DNA of 64,000 bases from an uncultured Granulosicoccaceae bacterium (GTDB lineage Bacteria; Pseudomonadota; Gammaproteobacteria; Granulosicoccales; Granulosicoccaceae), in the NCBI GenBank assembly GCA_937958675.1, contig CALGND010000071.1:1-64000 (forward strand). The letters run 5' to 3'. Positions 26,901-34,806 of the stretch are shown one piece after another. Positions within the stretch are counted from its first letter, which is position 1, and each line of letters starts with the position of its first letter. Position numbers and translations under genes: made by a program. The notes under the pieces are model-generated. The model made no database searches, was not told where the DNA came from, and saw only the letters and a list, made by a program, of their open reading frames with translations.

Positions 26901-27842
26901 CGTGATTTATCCTTGCTGCAAAAGGAGTTTGAAGGCCAAGTTGAACAAACTTTATTGAGCTATACCGACGATGGTATTGAACAATCGGCTGTGCAAGATT
27001 GGAACTTTGGCGACTTACCTGACAGCGTTGATATCGAACGTGCCGGCGTAACAATGCAAGGTTATCCTGCTCTGCAATTTGAGAATGATCAGGTTAATGT
27101 CAAACTCTTTGCCAGCGCTGATGCTGCATTGTTTTCTCATCCGCTGGGTTTGCGCGCACTTTATAAATTGGTGTTGCGAGACGAAGTTAAATACTTGCAA
27201 CGTAAACTGCCTTCCATTGATGTGTTGAGCTTACGTTTCACTGCCATTGCGCCCAAGAAGGTGCTGATAGACGACATTATTGATGCAGCTGTTGACCATA
27301 CATTCATTTCTACGCCCTTGCCTCGTACTCATGAGGCCTTTAACGCAAGCCTTGAAGCCAATCGCTCACAATTAGTGAGCAGCGCGGGTGAAATCTGCGA
27401 AATTCTACTGGCGGTGTTTGAGCAATATCGACAAGTGCAACGTCGAATGGATGGCAGCTTGTCCTTAAGTTGGATCGAAGCGATCAGGGATATCAAGGAT
27501 CAAATCGCTAAGCTGTTGTATCCGGGTTTTGCCTGCGGCACCGGGCTTGTACAGTTGGCTAGGCTGCCAATCTATTTTCAGGCCATGGGCAAACGACTCG
27601 ATGCGATCGATCAAGCCCCCGATAAGGATCGAGCCCGCCGAGCTGAGTTTTTGCCAGTTTGGGAACGCTTCCAATCGCTATCGATGCGCGAGGATAGCGA
27701 GTACATAGATGCCCAAAAGGCCTTGCGTTGGTCATTTGAGGAGCTTCGGGTGTCGTTATTCGCACAGGAACTCAAAACTGCTGAGAAGGTGTCTGTGTCA
27801 AGGCTTGAGCAGCGGGTCAAGCAATTGTCAGACTGGCAATAG
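23982..27842 (+). CDS. hrpA: DEAH-box ATP-dependent RNA helicase HrpA
   Basis: 1286 residues, the usual length for HrpA. Walker A is VCGETGSGKTTQIPK, the DEAH box is IIIDEAHERSLN, motif III is ITSATID, and QRMGRCGRVAPGVCIRLY is motif VI. It continues with the HA2/OB-fold region and the long DUF3418 C-terminal domain typical of bacterial HrpA (KSLPKSLRRNFVPAPDYA, EFLPVWERFQ). In E. coli the enzyme rescues stalled ribosomes and processes mRNA. It starts 15 bp after the SPOR gene and so belongs to the argS transcription unit. Several long antisense frames lie inside and are not genes. Confidence 0.97.
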   Translation: MASARELHTLVDACLQADKPRLRRQIKKRGSDANALTTLRSAIDKSTASRELRLATAPVPTYPDDLPVVEQREAFLELLAKHQVLIVCGETGSGKTTQIPKMCIEAGRGAAGFIGHTQPRRIAARTVAARIASELKTELGAAVGYKIRFSDKISNDTRIKLMTDGMLLSETQNDPGLNQYDTIIIDEAHERSLNIDFLLGYIKRLLPKRPDLKVIITSATIDPQRFSKHFGDAPILLAEGRTYPVELRYQAITSDGEDEGDVSDAIVEACETLLKERHQDVLVFLSGERDIREMADLLNKQSSHSSVFRNVDVLPLFSRLSNADQNRIFAPHSRPRIVLATNVAETSLTVPGIRSVVDAGLARVSRYSVRSKVQRLPIEKISQASANQRMGRCGRVAPGVCIRLYDESDFIARAEFTQPEILRTNLSSVILQMASMQLGEINDFPFVEKPDAKFINDGYRNLQELGALDDNRVLTKLGRQLARLPLDPRLGRMVLAARDEGCVSEILTIVSALSVQDPRERPFDKRQAADEAHAEFNHEKSDFIAWLNLWSFIVVQRKRLSRSQFRKMCKQRFFAYMRVIEWLDVREQLQKQCKELKLIEQDKEAPYENIHRALLTGLLANVAVKSESHDYLGTRNRHLSVFPGSGLFKKGPKWIMAAEIAETSKLYARQVAAIEPEWVEKLGAHLLQHSYRDPHWQKKRGTVAAWQQSTLYGLIINPKKRVNYSPINKSESRQVFIRDGLVEGGLISNAEFYQHNLELLEELNELEEKTRRRDIVVDPLELVHFYDAVIPEDVSTAAEFEQFRKQIESEQPKRLFYSREMLLADGADEVSDYEFPDQMDMGDMVLPLRYTFMPGDTADGVTLVCPVEVINRIQAHRCEWLVPGMIEEKMTLLIKSLPKSLRRNFVPAPDYAKACAETLQADNTSLLQSLSTALQRMTGVQVDIKQWDPSTLPLHMQMRFDLVDSNGKTVQAGRDLSLLQKEFEGQVEQTLLSYTDDGIEQSAVQDWNFGDLPDSVDIERAGVTMQGYPALQFENDQVNVKLFASADAALFSHPLGLRALYKLVLRDEVKYLQRKLPSIDVLSLRFTAIAPKKVLIDDIIDAAVDHTFISTPLPRTHEAFNASLEANRSQLVSSAGEICEILLAVFEQYRQVQRRMDGSLSLSWIEAIRDIKDQIAKLLYPGFACGTGLVQLARLPIYFQAMGKRLDAIDQAPDKDRARRAEFLPVWERFQSLSMREDSEYIDAQKALRWSFEELRVSLFAQELKTAEKVSVSRLEQRVKQLSDWQ

Positions 27843-27947
27843 TTGACGAGTGTTACGCAATGCAATTGGTGCTTGCGGGTTGACGAATCGCGTCTAGACT
27901 TACCTTATTAATGACAGGTTTTGGGGTGTTCGCATGAAGGTTTTCGT

Positions 27948-28550
27948 ATGAAAAGGGCATTTGCGTCTTTATGCATGATGCTGTGTACGGCAACGGCAAA
28001 TGCAGGCGGTGTTGATCTAGCGCTTAGCAACAATACAGCTCATTTATCCATGCTGTTAAACCCTCATGCGTTTTATCAAGGTGGTGGTTCTGAAGCTGCT
28101 TTTGGTGGTTTTATCAGTGAAGGGGGCGATAAGCTCTTGCACACGACCTTGATTGCTCGGGGTTATCGTCAGTCCGCTACGTCGCAATATAGCCTTGGTG
28201 CTGGTGTCAAAGCGATGTACGGTGATGTCACCATTCCTGCAGAAGCAAACAATGGTGCAGAGGCCGAAGAAAATGTTGGTGCATTGGCATTGGGTTTTCA
28301 GGCTGGCATGCTGATATCCAGCTCTAGGCATAACCCTATTGAAGCTTTGGTCGAAGGTTTTATCGCACCTAGCATCACAAGCTTTTCAGATGCCGAACGG
28401 TTTGTGGAATTTAACGCTAGATTGCAAGTCGAAATCATCCCGCAGGCTCAAGCCTATGTCGGCTATCGTCGCATGCGTTTCGACACCCGTAACTTTGATA
28501 ACGTGCAACTGGATCGTAGTGTGCACTTGGGTATCAAATTAACGTTCTAG
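27948..28550 (+). CDS. YfaZ-family outer-membrane protein
   Basis: 200 residues from the ATG at 27948, with GAAGG 7 bp upstream. Signal peptide: MKRAFASLCMMLCTATANA. The remainder is Gly/aromatic-rich with alternating residues and ends with LDRSVHLGIKLTF, the C-terminal Phe expected of an outer-membrane beta-barrel. The pattern (FISEGGDKLLHTTLIARG, LGAGVKAMYGD, EALVEGFIAPSITSFSDAERF) fits the YfaZ family of small predicted porins of unknown function. It lies 105 bp after hrpA; an upstream TTGACG could be part of its own promoter but no good -10 goes with it. Confidence 0.8.
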   Translation: MKRAFASLCMMLCTATANAGGVDLALSNNTAHLSMLLNPHAFYQGGGSEAAFGGFISEGGDKLLHTTLIARGYRQSATSQYSLGAGVKAMYGDVTIPAEANNGAEAEENVGALALGFQAGMLISSSRHNPIEALVEGFIAPSITSFSDAERFVEFNARLQVEIIPQAQAYVGYRRMRFDTRNFDNVQLDRSVHLGIKLTF

Positions 28551-28578
28551 TCGTTCTGTACGTTATTCCAAGATCTCC

Positions 28579-28692
28579 GGCACTCACCCCAGCAAAGCAC
28601 ACATCCCGGGACGCCATGAGCCCATCCATGGGGGCTTCGCGTCGGGTTGCCGAACCACGGCATCCTTGCCGACGAGACCCGGTGTGAGTACC
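28579..28692. repeat. 114-bp palindromic (MITE/REP-like) intergenic element
   Basis: The ends GGCACTCACCCC (28579-28590) and GGTGTGAGTACC (28681-28692) are inverted repeats matching at 10 of 12 positions. Inside are CCCAT-CC-ATGGG (28621-28632) and other short GC-rich palindromes, with no coding potential. It fills most of the 249-bp gap between the yfaZ-like gene and mazG. The architecture resembles a non-autonomous palindromic element, but no target duplication could be identified. Confidence 0.5.
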
Positions 28693-28799
28693 TGTTTCGA
28701 TATAAGTCATCCTCGTGACGATGTTCTCTCTTGGGTGGGGTCATGTTTGGTTCTGAGAAACCCGATAAGCTAAGCCCAATCTAAATCAGGAGTGCTAGC

Positions 28800-29597
28800 G
28801 TGTCGTCCATATCTGATCTGCTCGAATTGATGCGTAAGCTTCGTGATCCTGAGGGTGGCTGCCCGTGGGATCAAAAGCAAGATTTCAAATCCATTGCGCC
28901 TTACACCATCGAAGAAGCCTTTGAAGTAGCTGATGCGATTGAGCGTGAGTCTTTGGATGAGCTGAAAGGGGAGTTGGGTGATTTACTTTTCCAGGTTGTT
29001 TTCCATGCGCAAATGGCGGATGAAATGGGTGCGTTCGATTTTGGTGATGTGGCTGATGGCATTGTTGAGAAGATGCGCGCACGTCACCCGCATGTGTTTG
29101 GTGATGTGACTCATCAATCCACAAGTGATGTTAATAAGGCTTGGGAGGCAAGCAAAGCGGCGGAGCGCGAAGCTGCTGGCAAGGGGGAAGCTGTTTCTGT
29201 ACTCGATGGTATTGCCTTGACTCTCCCTGCGTTAATGCGGGCGGAAAAAATACAAAAACGTGTGGCGCGGGTGGGGTTTGATTGGCCAGTGGTGGATGAT
29301 GTTTGGGAAAAGATGGATGAAGAATTGGCTGAGGTGCGCAAGGCTGATCAGTTGGATGATGAAGCTGCTCGGGCGGATGCCTTGGAAGATGAGTTAGGTG
29401 ACGTGATGTTTGTCGCGGTTAATCTTGCTAGGCATTACAAGGTCGATGCCGAGAAAGCACTGCGTCGTGCTAATAGTAAATTTGAGAAACGCTTTCGGCA
29501 AGTGGAATCACTTGCCGCGGATGAGCAACTGGAGTTGCCAGCAATGGATCTTGCTAGCCTTGATGCATTGTGGGATAAAGCTAAGCAGATGACTTAG
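28800..29597 (+). CDS. mazG: nucleoside triphosphate pyrophosphohydrolase MazG
   Basis: 265 residues from a GTG start with CAGGAG ~8 bp upstream. Two MazG domains: the first with LRDPEGGCPWDQKQDFKSI and EEAFEVADAI...ELGDLLFQVVFHAQ, the second with RVGFDWPVVDDVWEKMDEE and ELGDVMFVAVNLARH. The Mg-binding E-x-x-E and E-x-x-D motifs are intact in both. It hydrolyses (d)NTPs to monophosphates, cleaning the nucleotide pool or tuning ppGpp responses. Length and order match E. coli MazG (263). Its last 17 bp overlap the convergent FAD oxidoreductase gene. Confidence 0.96.
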   Translation: MSSISDLLELMRKLRDPEGGCPWDQKQDFKSIAPYTIEEAFEVADAIERESLDELKGELGDLLFQVVFHAQMADEMGAFDFGDVADGIVEKMRARHPHVFGDVTHQSTSDVNKAWEASKAAEREAAGKGEAVSVLDGIALTLPALMRAEKIQKRVARVGFDWPVVDDVWEKMDEELAEVRKADQLDDEAARADALEDELGDVMFVAVNLARHYKVDAEKALRRANSKFEKRFRQVESLAADEQLELPAMDLASLDALWDKAKQMT

Positions 29598-30882
29598 CGA
29601 CGGACTTAGCGACGGATTTACCTGCACCTCGCTTACGTTGTATATAACGCGCCGGCGAAAATGGCTTCATATCCATACTCAGTGATTCACTACTAATTTG
29701 TTCTGCCAGCGCCTTGCCGGTGATTGGGCCGGTCATGACGCCAATATGATGATGCCCGAATGCCATCCATAAGCCAGGTTGCCCGGGTGCTGGGCCAATC
29801 ACTGGACGGCTATCAGGAAATGTTGGCCTAGCACCGCACCATAGAGGGTCGTCTGTTCGTTCAGTAATGCCAATCGCTTCGTGCACAGAAGGCATTACTT
29901 GCTCAAGCTGCGAATAGTTGCGTGGTGCATCGCGATGATTAAGCTCTACCCCGGTAGTAATTCGTAGCCCTTGTTCCATTGGGCTCATAATAAAACCTGA
30001 CTCAATATCATGTACCGAGCGGCTTAGCGTTTCACCTTGCGCAAAGTGATAATGGGCGTGATAACCCCGTTCAAATCGCATCGGCACTGTAAAGCCAGCT
30101 GTTGCGAGTATGTCACCACTCCATGGGCCAGCAGCCACAACAAGTTGATCGCTGCTTAGTTGCTTGCCGTTTTCTAGATGGCAGTGAGTTTGATTACCGC
30201 TAAACGATAAGCTTTTGATGTTCTCACGTAGTAACTTGCCGCCGTCTTTTACAAATTGCTCTGCATATTCTCTTATCAGCATCGACGGGTTATTGATACA
30301 TGCAGCGCCAGATACCAAATAGCCGGCAGAAAAGATAGGGCGGAGTGAGGGCTCGAGATCATGTATGCCTGCTGCATCCAACTTTTGAATATCGATACCT
30401 CGCTCGGCGTATAGCTGCGCTTCAAACGACTGCTCATCATAACCTGCCCCTTTGCGGTATACCTTAAGCCAGCCTTTTTCGCTGAGCCTGTGCATATTGC
30501 CAGCGCGTTGCATCATCGCTTTGTGTTCATCTAGTGCGGGGGTGGTGAGCTGATGGAGTGCATCGCAGGTTATTCTTGATGCACGGGTTTTACTGGATTG
30601 CAAAAATTGCAGTGCCCAAGGTATATTTTTTAAAATATACGGCCAGTTGTAACGCAGATAAGGCGTATTGTTGCGTAGATACTTAGCAAGGGATGCATGA
30701 AGGCCGGGATTGTTCAGTGGCACAAAGGATGCGCCATTGATTACACCGGCATTACCATAGGAGGTTTCGCTTGCAGGTAGCTCACGATCAACCATCGTGA
30801 CATCCCATCCGCGTTGCAGCAAATGCGTTGCAGTGGCAACGCCAATTGAGCCTGCGCCAAGTACGATGATTGATTTACTCAT
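29581..30882 (-). CDS. FAD-dependent amino-acid oxidoreductase (DadA-like)
   Basis: 433 residues from the ATG at 30882 (an ATG two codons upstream is an alternative). N-terminal dinucleotide fold IIVLGAGSIGVATATHLLQ, then WDVTMVDRE; SYGNAGVINGASFVP is the DadA-type substrate/flavin region; the C-terminal FAD motif is LWMAFGHHHIGVMTGPITG. The family (DAO) includes D-amino-acid dehydrogenases and related deaminating enzymes feeding electrons to the membrane chain. The specific substrate is not clear. The C-terminus is a short tandem repeat (KSVAKSVAKSSA) encoded by direct repeats that overlap the mazG 3' end. Confidence 0.85.
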   Translation of the reverse strand: MSKSIIVLGAGSIGVATATHLLQRGWDVTMVDRELPASETSYGNAGVINGASFVPLNNPGLHASLAKYLRNNTPYLRYNWPYILKNIPWALQFLQSSKTRASRITCDALHQLTTPALDEHKAMMQRAGNMHRLSEKGWLKVYRKGAGYDEQSFEAQLYAERGIDIQKLDAAGIHDLEPSLRPIFSAGYLVSGAACINNPSMLIREYAEQFVKDGGKLLRENIKSLSFSGNQTHCHLENGKQLSSDQLVVAAGPWSGDILATAGFTVPMRFERGYHAHYHFAQGETLSRSVHDIESGFIMSPMEQGLRITTGVELNHRDAPRNYSQLEQVMPSVHEAIGITERTDDPLWCGARPTFPDSRPVIGPAPGQPGLWMAFGHHHIGVMTGPITGKALAEQISSESLSMDMKPFSPARYIQRKRGAGKSVAKSVAKSSA

Positions 30883-30947
30883 TACCATTCCGGTTGATTG
30901 GACAACCGGGATAGTAAATCATGTTAGGAGCGTTTGGCTAGCTTGTT

Positions 30948-32642
30948 TTAGATGTCCTGATCTTCTAAGCTGGCAACCAGTGGGAAGAAGTGCTTATCGA
31001 GCGCTGACAAAAGAGTTTTCTCTTCAAATAGTGCACGCTTTAGGCGAGCATTGTGTCGGTAGATATCTTTGCGTTTGTGGAATTTCCCGTCCTCATCAAT
31101 CCAAGCAGTAAAGTAAGCCATATGGGTTGCGATCTTGTTGTTAATCTTAATGCGCTTGGTCTTCTTCGATGCTAACAGTTGTTTAGTCTGCTTCGAATTC
31201 ATCCCATCTATCTGAAAAATCAACCCCGCTAAACGATCAGGATCACTTAGACGAATACAACCATGGCTATAAGCTCGTTCGGTCTTTTTAAAAAGGCTTT
31301 TAGCTTGAGTGTCATGTAAATAGATTGCGTCTGGATTTGGCATTAAGATTTTTAGCTTTCCCAAAGCGTTTCTCTTGCCTGCTTTCTGGCGTAACACATA
31401 GGGGAAGGGTCTTTTCATGATTTGATCAGGTGTTACATCAGAATGTGCGACTTTCTCTAATCGACCATTTGCATAACTGAAAAAATCGAACCCCTTGTTC
31501 TTTAGATATCCCGGGCGTTTGCGCTCAATAGGTAGTAGTTCGTTTTGTGTGATTTTGCGTGGCACAGTCCATGTAGGAGCTACTTCAATGAATTTTACGT
31601 CTTTAGAGAATACTGGCGTTTGATGCTCCTGAGAGCCTACCACTACTGGCATATCAACTACCTCTTGATCGCCATTCATCATCTGTAAGCTGTAGCTGGG
31701 CAGGTTCACCATTATGTGCATATAACCTAAGTCGCGCGGCATCCAACGCCAGCGCTCGAGGCTCATCGCCAATTGCTCGATATCTTCGTCGATGGCGATA
31801 TTTAGCGCCGCTAGGGTTTTCTTGCCTACTTTGCCGTCTACATCCATGCCATGGCGCTTTTGAAAGTCTTTGACCGCAGCGATGAGTGTTTCATCAAATT
31901 GCTTGCTCATATCAGCGTTTTCTGATAAATCGCCGGTTTCGATCAAACGTTGCTTTAATAAACCTACCTGAGGCGAGTATGTGCCAGGTTTCAGCTGTTT
32001 GTGATTCTTAACTTTGGTGCGCTTGATTCCACTCTTGCGTTCGTTTAGTAACAGCCGCATGGCAACCATGAGGCGTCCATATTGCTTGTGGCGGGGAGTG
32101 ACCATCGCTATTGCATCATCGACCTCGATCTGGCCACTGAGCAATGCTGAGTAAAGGTTTTCGACGTTGAAGTCTGGCGCACGACGTTTTAGTTTTCTCT
32201 GAATCTCTTGCGGATCCAGAACACCCTTAGCAAGATGAGTTGTGTATGTTTTGAATGTGTTGCTTAGCTCAAGGTCTAATTGCCCTTTAAGATCATTGAT
32301 ACTCTCAGCACCTTTGTAGTCGCTCGATTTGACTGCGCTTACATAGTAATTGACCTTATCTTGTAAAGACACAATGTTATACGAATGAGGGTTTAGACCA
32401 TGCAGGGGGCTGTCTGCTAAAGCATCAATCAGTCGCCAGGTGTTATAGCTAACACCGTATTCGTTAAACCACGGGCTCTGATAGGGTTTCAGTTCGTCGT
32501 TTGGGTTTGGTTCAAGCTCGTATACGACACCGGCTTTAGGTGTTGCATCTTGCAAACTCGGTTCTGTGGTAGCCGCCCAAAGAGGTCCTCCAAAGCTGAT
32601 CGTAAGCAACAGTGGTATGACTATTTTTATTATTGTTTTCAT
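30948..32642 (-). CDS. YcbB/LdtD-type L,D-transpeptidase with peptidoglycan-binding domain
   Basis: 564 residues from the ATG at 32642; a TTG three codons upstream is less likely. Signal peptide: MKTIIKIVIPLLLTISFGG to WAA. Order: N-terminal scaffold (~40-215), peptidoglycan-binding-1 domain (~220-285, VGLLKQRL...VKDFQKRHGMDVDGKVGKKT), then the YkuD catalytic domain (~300-500) with the active-site Cys in YSHGCIRLSD. This is the long YcbB form that makes 3-3 crosslinks in peptidoglycan or attaches proteins to it. It acts in the periplasm. It is divergently placed to the Cys/VPA-repeat protein across 224 bp, so the two may share regulation. Confidence 0.92.
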   Translation of the reverse strand: MKTIIKIVIPLLLTISFGGPLWAATTEPSLQDATPKAGVVYELEPNPNDELKPYQSPWFNEYGVSYNTWRLIDALADSPLHGLNPHSYNIVSLQDKVNYYVSAVKSSDYKGAESINDLKGQLDLELSNTFKTYTTHLAKGVLDPQEIQRKLKRRAPDFNVENLYSALLSGQIEVDDAIAMVTPRHKQYGRLMVAMRLLLNERKSGIKRTKVKNHKQLKPGTYSPQVGLLKQRLIETGDLSENADMSKQFDETLIAAVKDFQKRHGMDVDGKVGKKTLAALNIAIDEDIEQLAMSLERWRWMPRDLGYMHIMVNLPSYSLQMMNGDQEVVDMPVVVGSQEHQTPVFSKDVKFIEVAPTWTVPRKITQNELLPIERKRPGYLKNKGFDFFSYANGRLEKVAHSDVTPDQIMKRPFPYVLRQKAGKRNALGKLKILMPNPDAIYLHDTQAKSLFKKTERAYSHGCIRLSDPDRLAGLIFQIDGMNSKQTKQLLASKKTKRIKINNKIATHMAYFTAWIDEDGKFHKRKDIYRHNARLKRALFEEKTLLSALDKHFFPLVASLEDQDI

Positions 32643-32866
32643 GCCGGTCAAATATTTTTATTGTTATTGGTGGCAACGCGTCAGATGGTCTAGAATCCTT
32701 TTCTGACGAGGATAATGTGGGGATCGGTGCTAATCGTGATTCCTGTATGGTTTTCGCAGGCGACTTGCGATGCGGCAGGCAATTGTCGGCATAACCATCG
32801 CCTGAAGTTGATCTATTTCCGTTCTCGCTGAGAACACGTTCCGTTTTACTAGCCAGGAGTGAAGCA

Positions 32867-34318
32867 ATGGTTATGTGCAAAAAGGGCCGATTTATCGGTA
32901 TTCAGTCTCTTAGTTGTATGTCGGCGTTGTTCATTGGCTTGATGCCAGTACAGCTTCAGGCAGCATCAAATGGCAATGACGGCGAAGTTATGGACGCCGA
33001 TTCGACCAGTTTGATGCCGCCAGCGAGAAGTGGTGAGTGTTACGGCAAGGTGCGAGTGCCTGCGCAATACAAAACGGAGTTAATCGACGTTATCACCAAG
33101 CAAGCAACGAATAGTTTTGCGATAACAGCTCCAAAATTCAAAGATTCTAGCAAGCGCGTATTGGTTAAGGACGGCTACAACAAACTGAAAGCAGTGCAGC
33201 CGGTCGTTGAAAAAGTCAATGATGTATTTCTTGTATCTCCCGCTACGACACGTTGGGTGCGTGGATCGACAAAAGGTACGTTGCCAATAACTGATGGCGA
33301 CAAGCGTGATCTCATCACTGCAGGTGTTAATTTATCCGATGTTGCGGTGGGTTCTTGTGTTTACGAACACTACAAAGCGCCCTCCGTCACTAGCACTAAC
33401 GAGCAAGTGCTGGTTAGTCAGGCGAGCGAGAAAATTGAAGTGCAAGATGCCCGATTTGTAAAAGGCAACGAGAATGTTTTGGTCAAGGCTGCACATAATC
33501 GAATTGTTGAAGTGCCAGCGGTTTTCAAAGATGTTGACGAAAGAGTGTTAGTTGAGCCGGCTACATCAGTTTGGAAGGTAGGTACCGGCCCCATACAACG
33601 TATTAACAACCTTACTGGTGAAATCATGTGTCGTGTGGATGTGCCAGCGGTTTATAAAACTGTTAAAAAGAGTGTTGTTGATATTGCGCCAGTGATTACT
33701 AAAGCGGCAACACCTGCAGAATACAAAAAATTTGATACTGAAAAACTAGTCAGTGATGCTAAAGAAGTTCGTACAGCGATACCTGCAGAGTATAAGACGA
33801 TGACCAAAAAAAGTTTTGATGGTGAAGGCTCATTTTCCTGGTTAGATCGAAAATCGGCTAGTGCAGTGAACGGCGAAGCAACTGGTCGTGTACTGTGTAA
33901 TACTGCCGTTCCTGCGGTCGAGATTGCATTTGAACGAACTGCTGTAACAACAGCAGGTAGAGTGTTAAAAGAAGCAGTACCAGCTAAGTATCGTCAGGTT
34001 GATATTGTAGAGCTAGTACAAGACTCCACATCCAATAGCGTGCCCGTAGCTGCCGTATCAACTAAAGTTGAAAAGCGCTCAAAAATTCGCGATGCTCGTT
34101 TTGAATGGCAGCCAATTTTGTGTGAAACGAATATGACGAACGATGTGATAGAGCGTGTGCAGCAAGCGCTAAAGGATAACGGTTACTCGGTTGGTTCTGT
34201 CGACGGTGTGCTTGGCAAAGGAACTTACCGTGCGGTAGAACGCTACCAAAGTGATAAGAAGTTGCCTCAAGGTGGTATGACACTTGAAACTATTAGATCA
34301 CTAGGTGTTAGTCTTTAA
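32867..34318 (+). CDS. exported Cys/VPA-repeat protein with C-terminal peptidoglycan-binding domain
   Basis: 483 residues; CAGGAG is 7 bp before the ATG. Signal peptide ends near LQAA. Residues ~55-415 are built of a degenerate repeat in which a Cys precedes a (V/T/I)PA-x-(Y/F)(K/R) motif: VPAQYK (64-69), VPAVFK (216-221), VPAVYK (259-264), TPAEYK (282-287), IPAEYK (305-310), VPAKYR (371-376). Cysteines at 58, 164, 255, 344 and 419 mark the blocks, each followed by RVLV/KLV-type strands. The last ~65 residues are a peptidoglycan-binding-1 domain (VQQALKDNGYSVGSVDGVLG, YRAVERYQ). It is probably periplasmic or outer-membrane-facing, wall-bound. Function unknown; it is divergent from an L,D-transpeptidase. 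Confidence 0.8.
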   Translation: MVMCKKGRFIGIQSLSCMSALFIGLMPVQLQAASNGNDGEVMDADSTSLMPPARSGECYGKVRVPAQYKTELIDVITKQATNSFAITAPKFKDSSKRVLVKDGYNKLKAVQPVVEKVNDVFLVSPATTRWVRGSTKGTLPITDGDKRDLITAGVNLSDVAVGSCVYEHYKAPSVTSTNEQVLVSQASEKIEVQDARFVKGNENVLVKAAHNRIVEVPAVFKDVDERVLVEPATSVWKVGTGPIQRINNLTGEIMCRVDVPAVYKTVKKSVVDIAPVITKAATPAEYKKFDTEKLVSDAKEVRTAIPAEYKTMTKKSFDGEGSFSWLDRKSASAVNGEATGRVLCNTAVPAVEIAFERTAVTTAGRVLKEAVPAKYRQVDIVELVQDSTSNSVPVAAVSTKVEKRSKIRDARFEWQPILCETNMTNDVIERVQQALKDNGYSVGSVDGVLGKGTYRAVERYQSDKKLPQGGMTLETIRSLGVSL

Positions 34319-34371
34319 GAGGTCGTGGATTGGAATGCTGTATCGATTAGCTTGAGAGTTAAGCTTGCTAC

Positions 34372-34800
34372 TTATAGAAGATGCTTTAGTTGCTCTAGGT
34401 AGGCTTGTTCGTCAGGGGCTTTTCCCTGGCGCTGCGCATCCCATAAAAATTCCCCCAAGCATTGCATCATAAGATGTTCAACTTGATGGCCATCTTGGTG
34501 TTTGATTAATAGAGATCGTGTTATCGATGCAATGCCTCGTGGGCGATCTGTGCCTACTTGCTCGCGCAAAGCTAAGTGTAAGCCTAAATGTAGAAAAGGA
34601 TTTTCTCCGGCATCGTCAGCGGTAAAGTCCTTGTCAGCAAATTGTTGGGCATCCACCAATAGCGGTTGATACTCTGGGTGATCGATCACTAAATCGACTA
34701 GTTGCTTCTCTAGCGGTTCCAGCTTTTCATCACGTTGGTGTTTTTCCCAAGCGCTCGCATAGGCTTGCCGGATTTTTGTTCTGTCTTGAGTAAAAAGCAT
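34372..34800 (-). CDS. DUF1841 family protein
   Basis: 142 residues, soluble, no signal. The pattern RTKIRQAYASAWEKHQ, HPEYQPLL, ENPFLHLGLHLALREQV and QVEHLMMQCLGEFLWDAQR matches DUF1841, a small proteobacterial family of unknown function. It starts 6 bp after rnfE on the same strand and so is probably the last gene of the rnfCDGE transcript. A functional link to Rnf is inference from position only. Confidence 0.85.
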   Translation of the reverse strand: MLFTQDRTKIRQAYASAWEKHQRDEKLEPLEKQLVDLVIDHPEYQPLLVDAQQFADKDFTADDAGENPFLHLGLHLALREQVGTDRPRGIASITRSLLIKHQDGHQVEHLMMQCLGEFLWDAQRQGKAPDEQAYLEQLKHLL

Positions 34801-34806
34801 TATTAA

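Noticed and set aside
26590-27054. 154-codon minus-strand frame inside hrpA
   Set aside because: Antisense to conserved HrpA sequence; no independent support.
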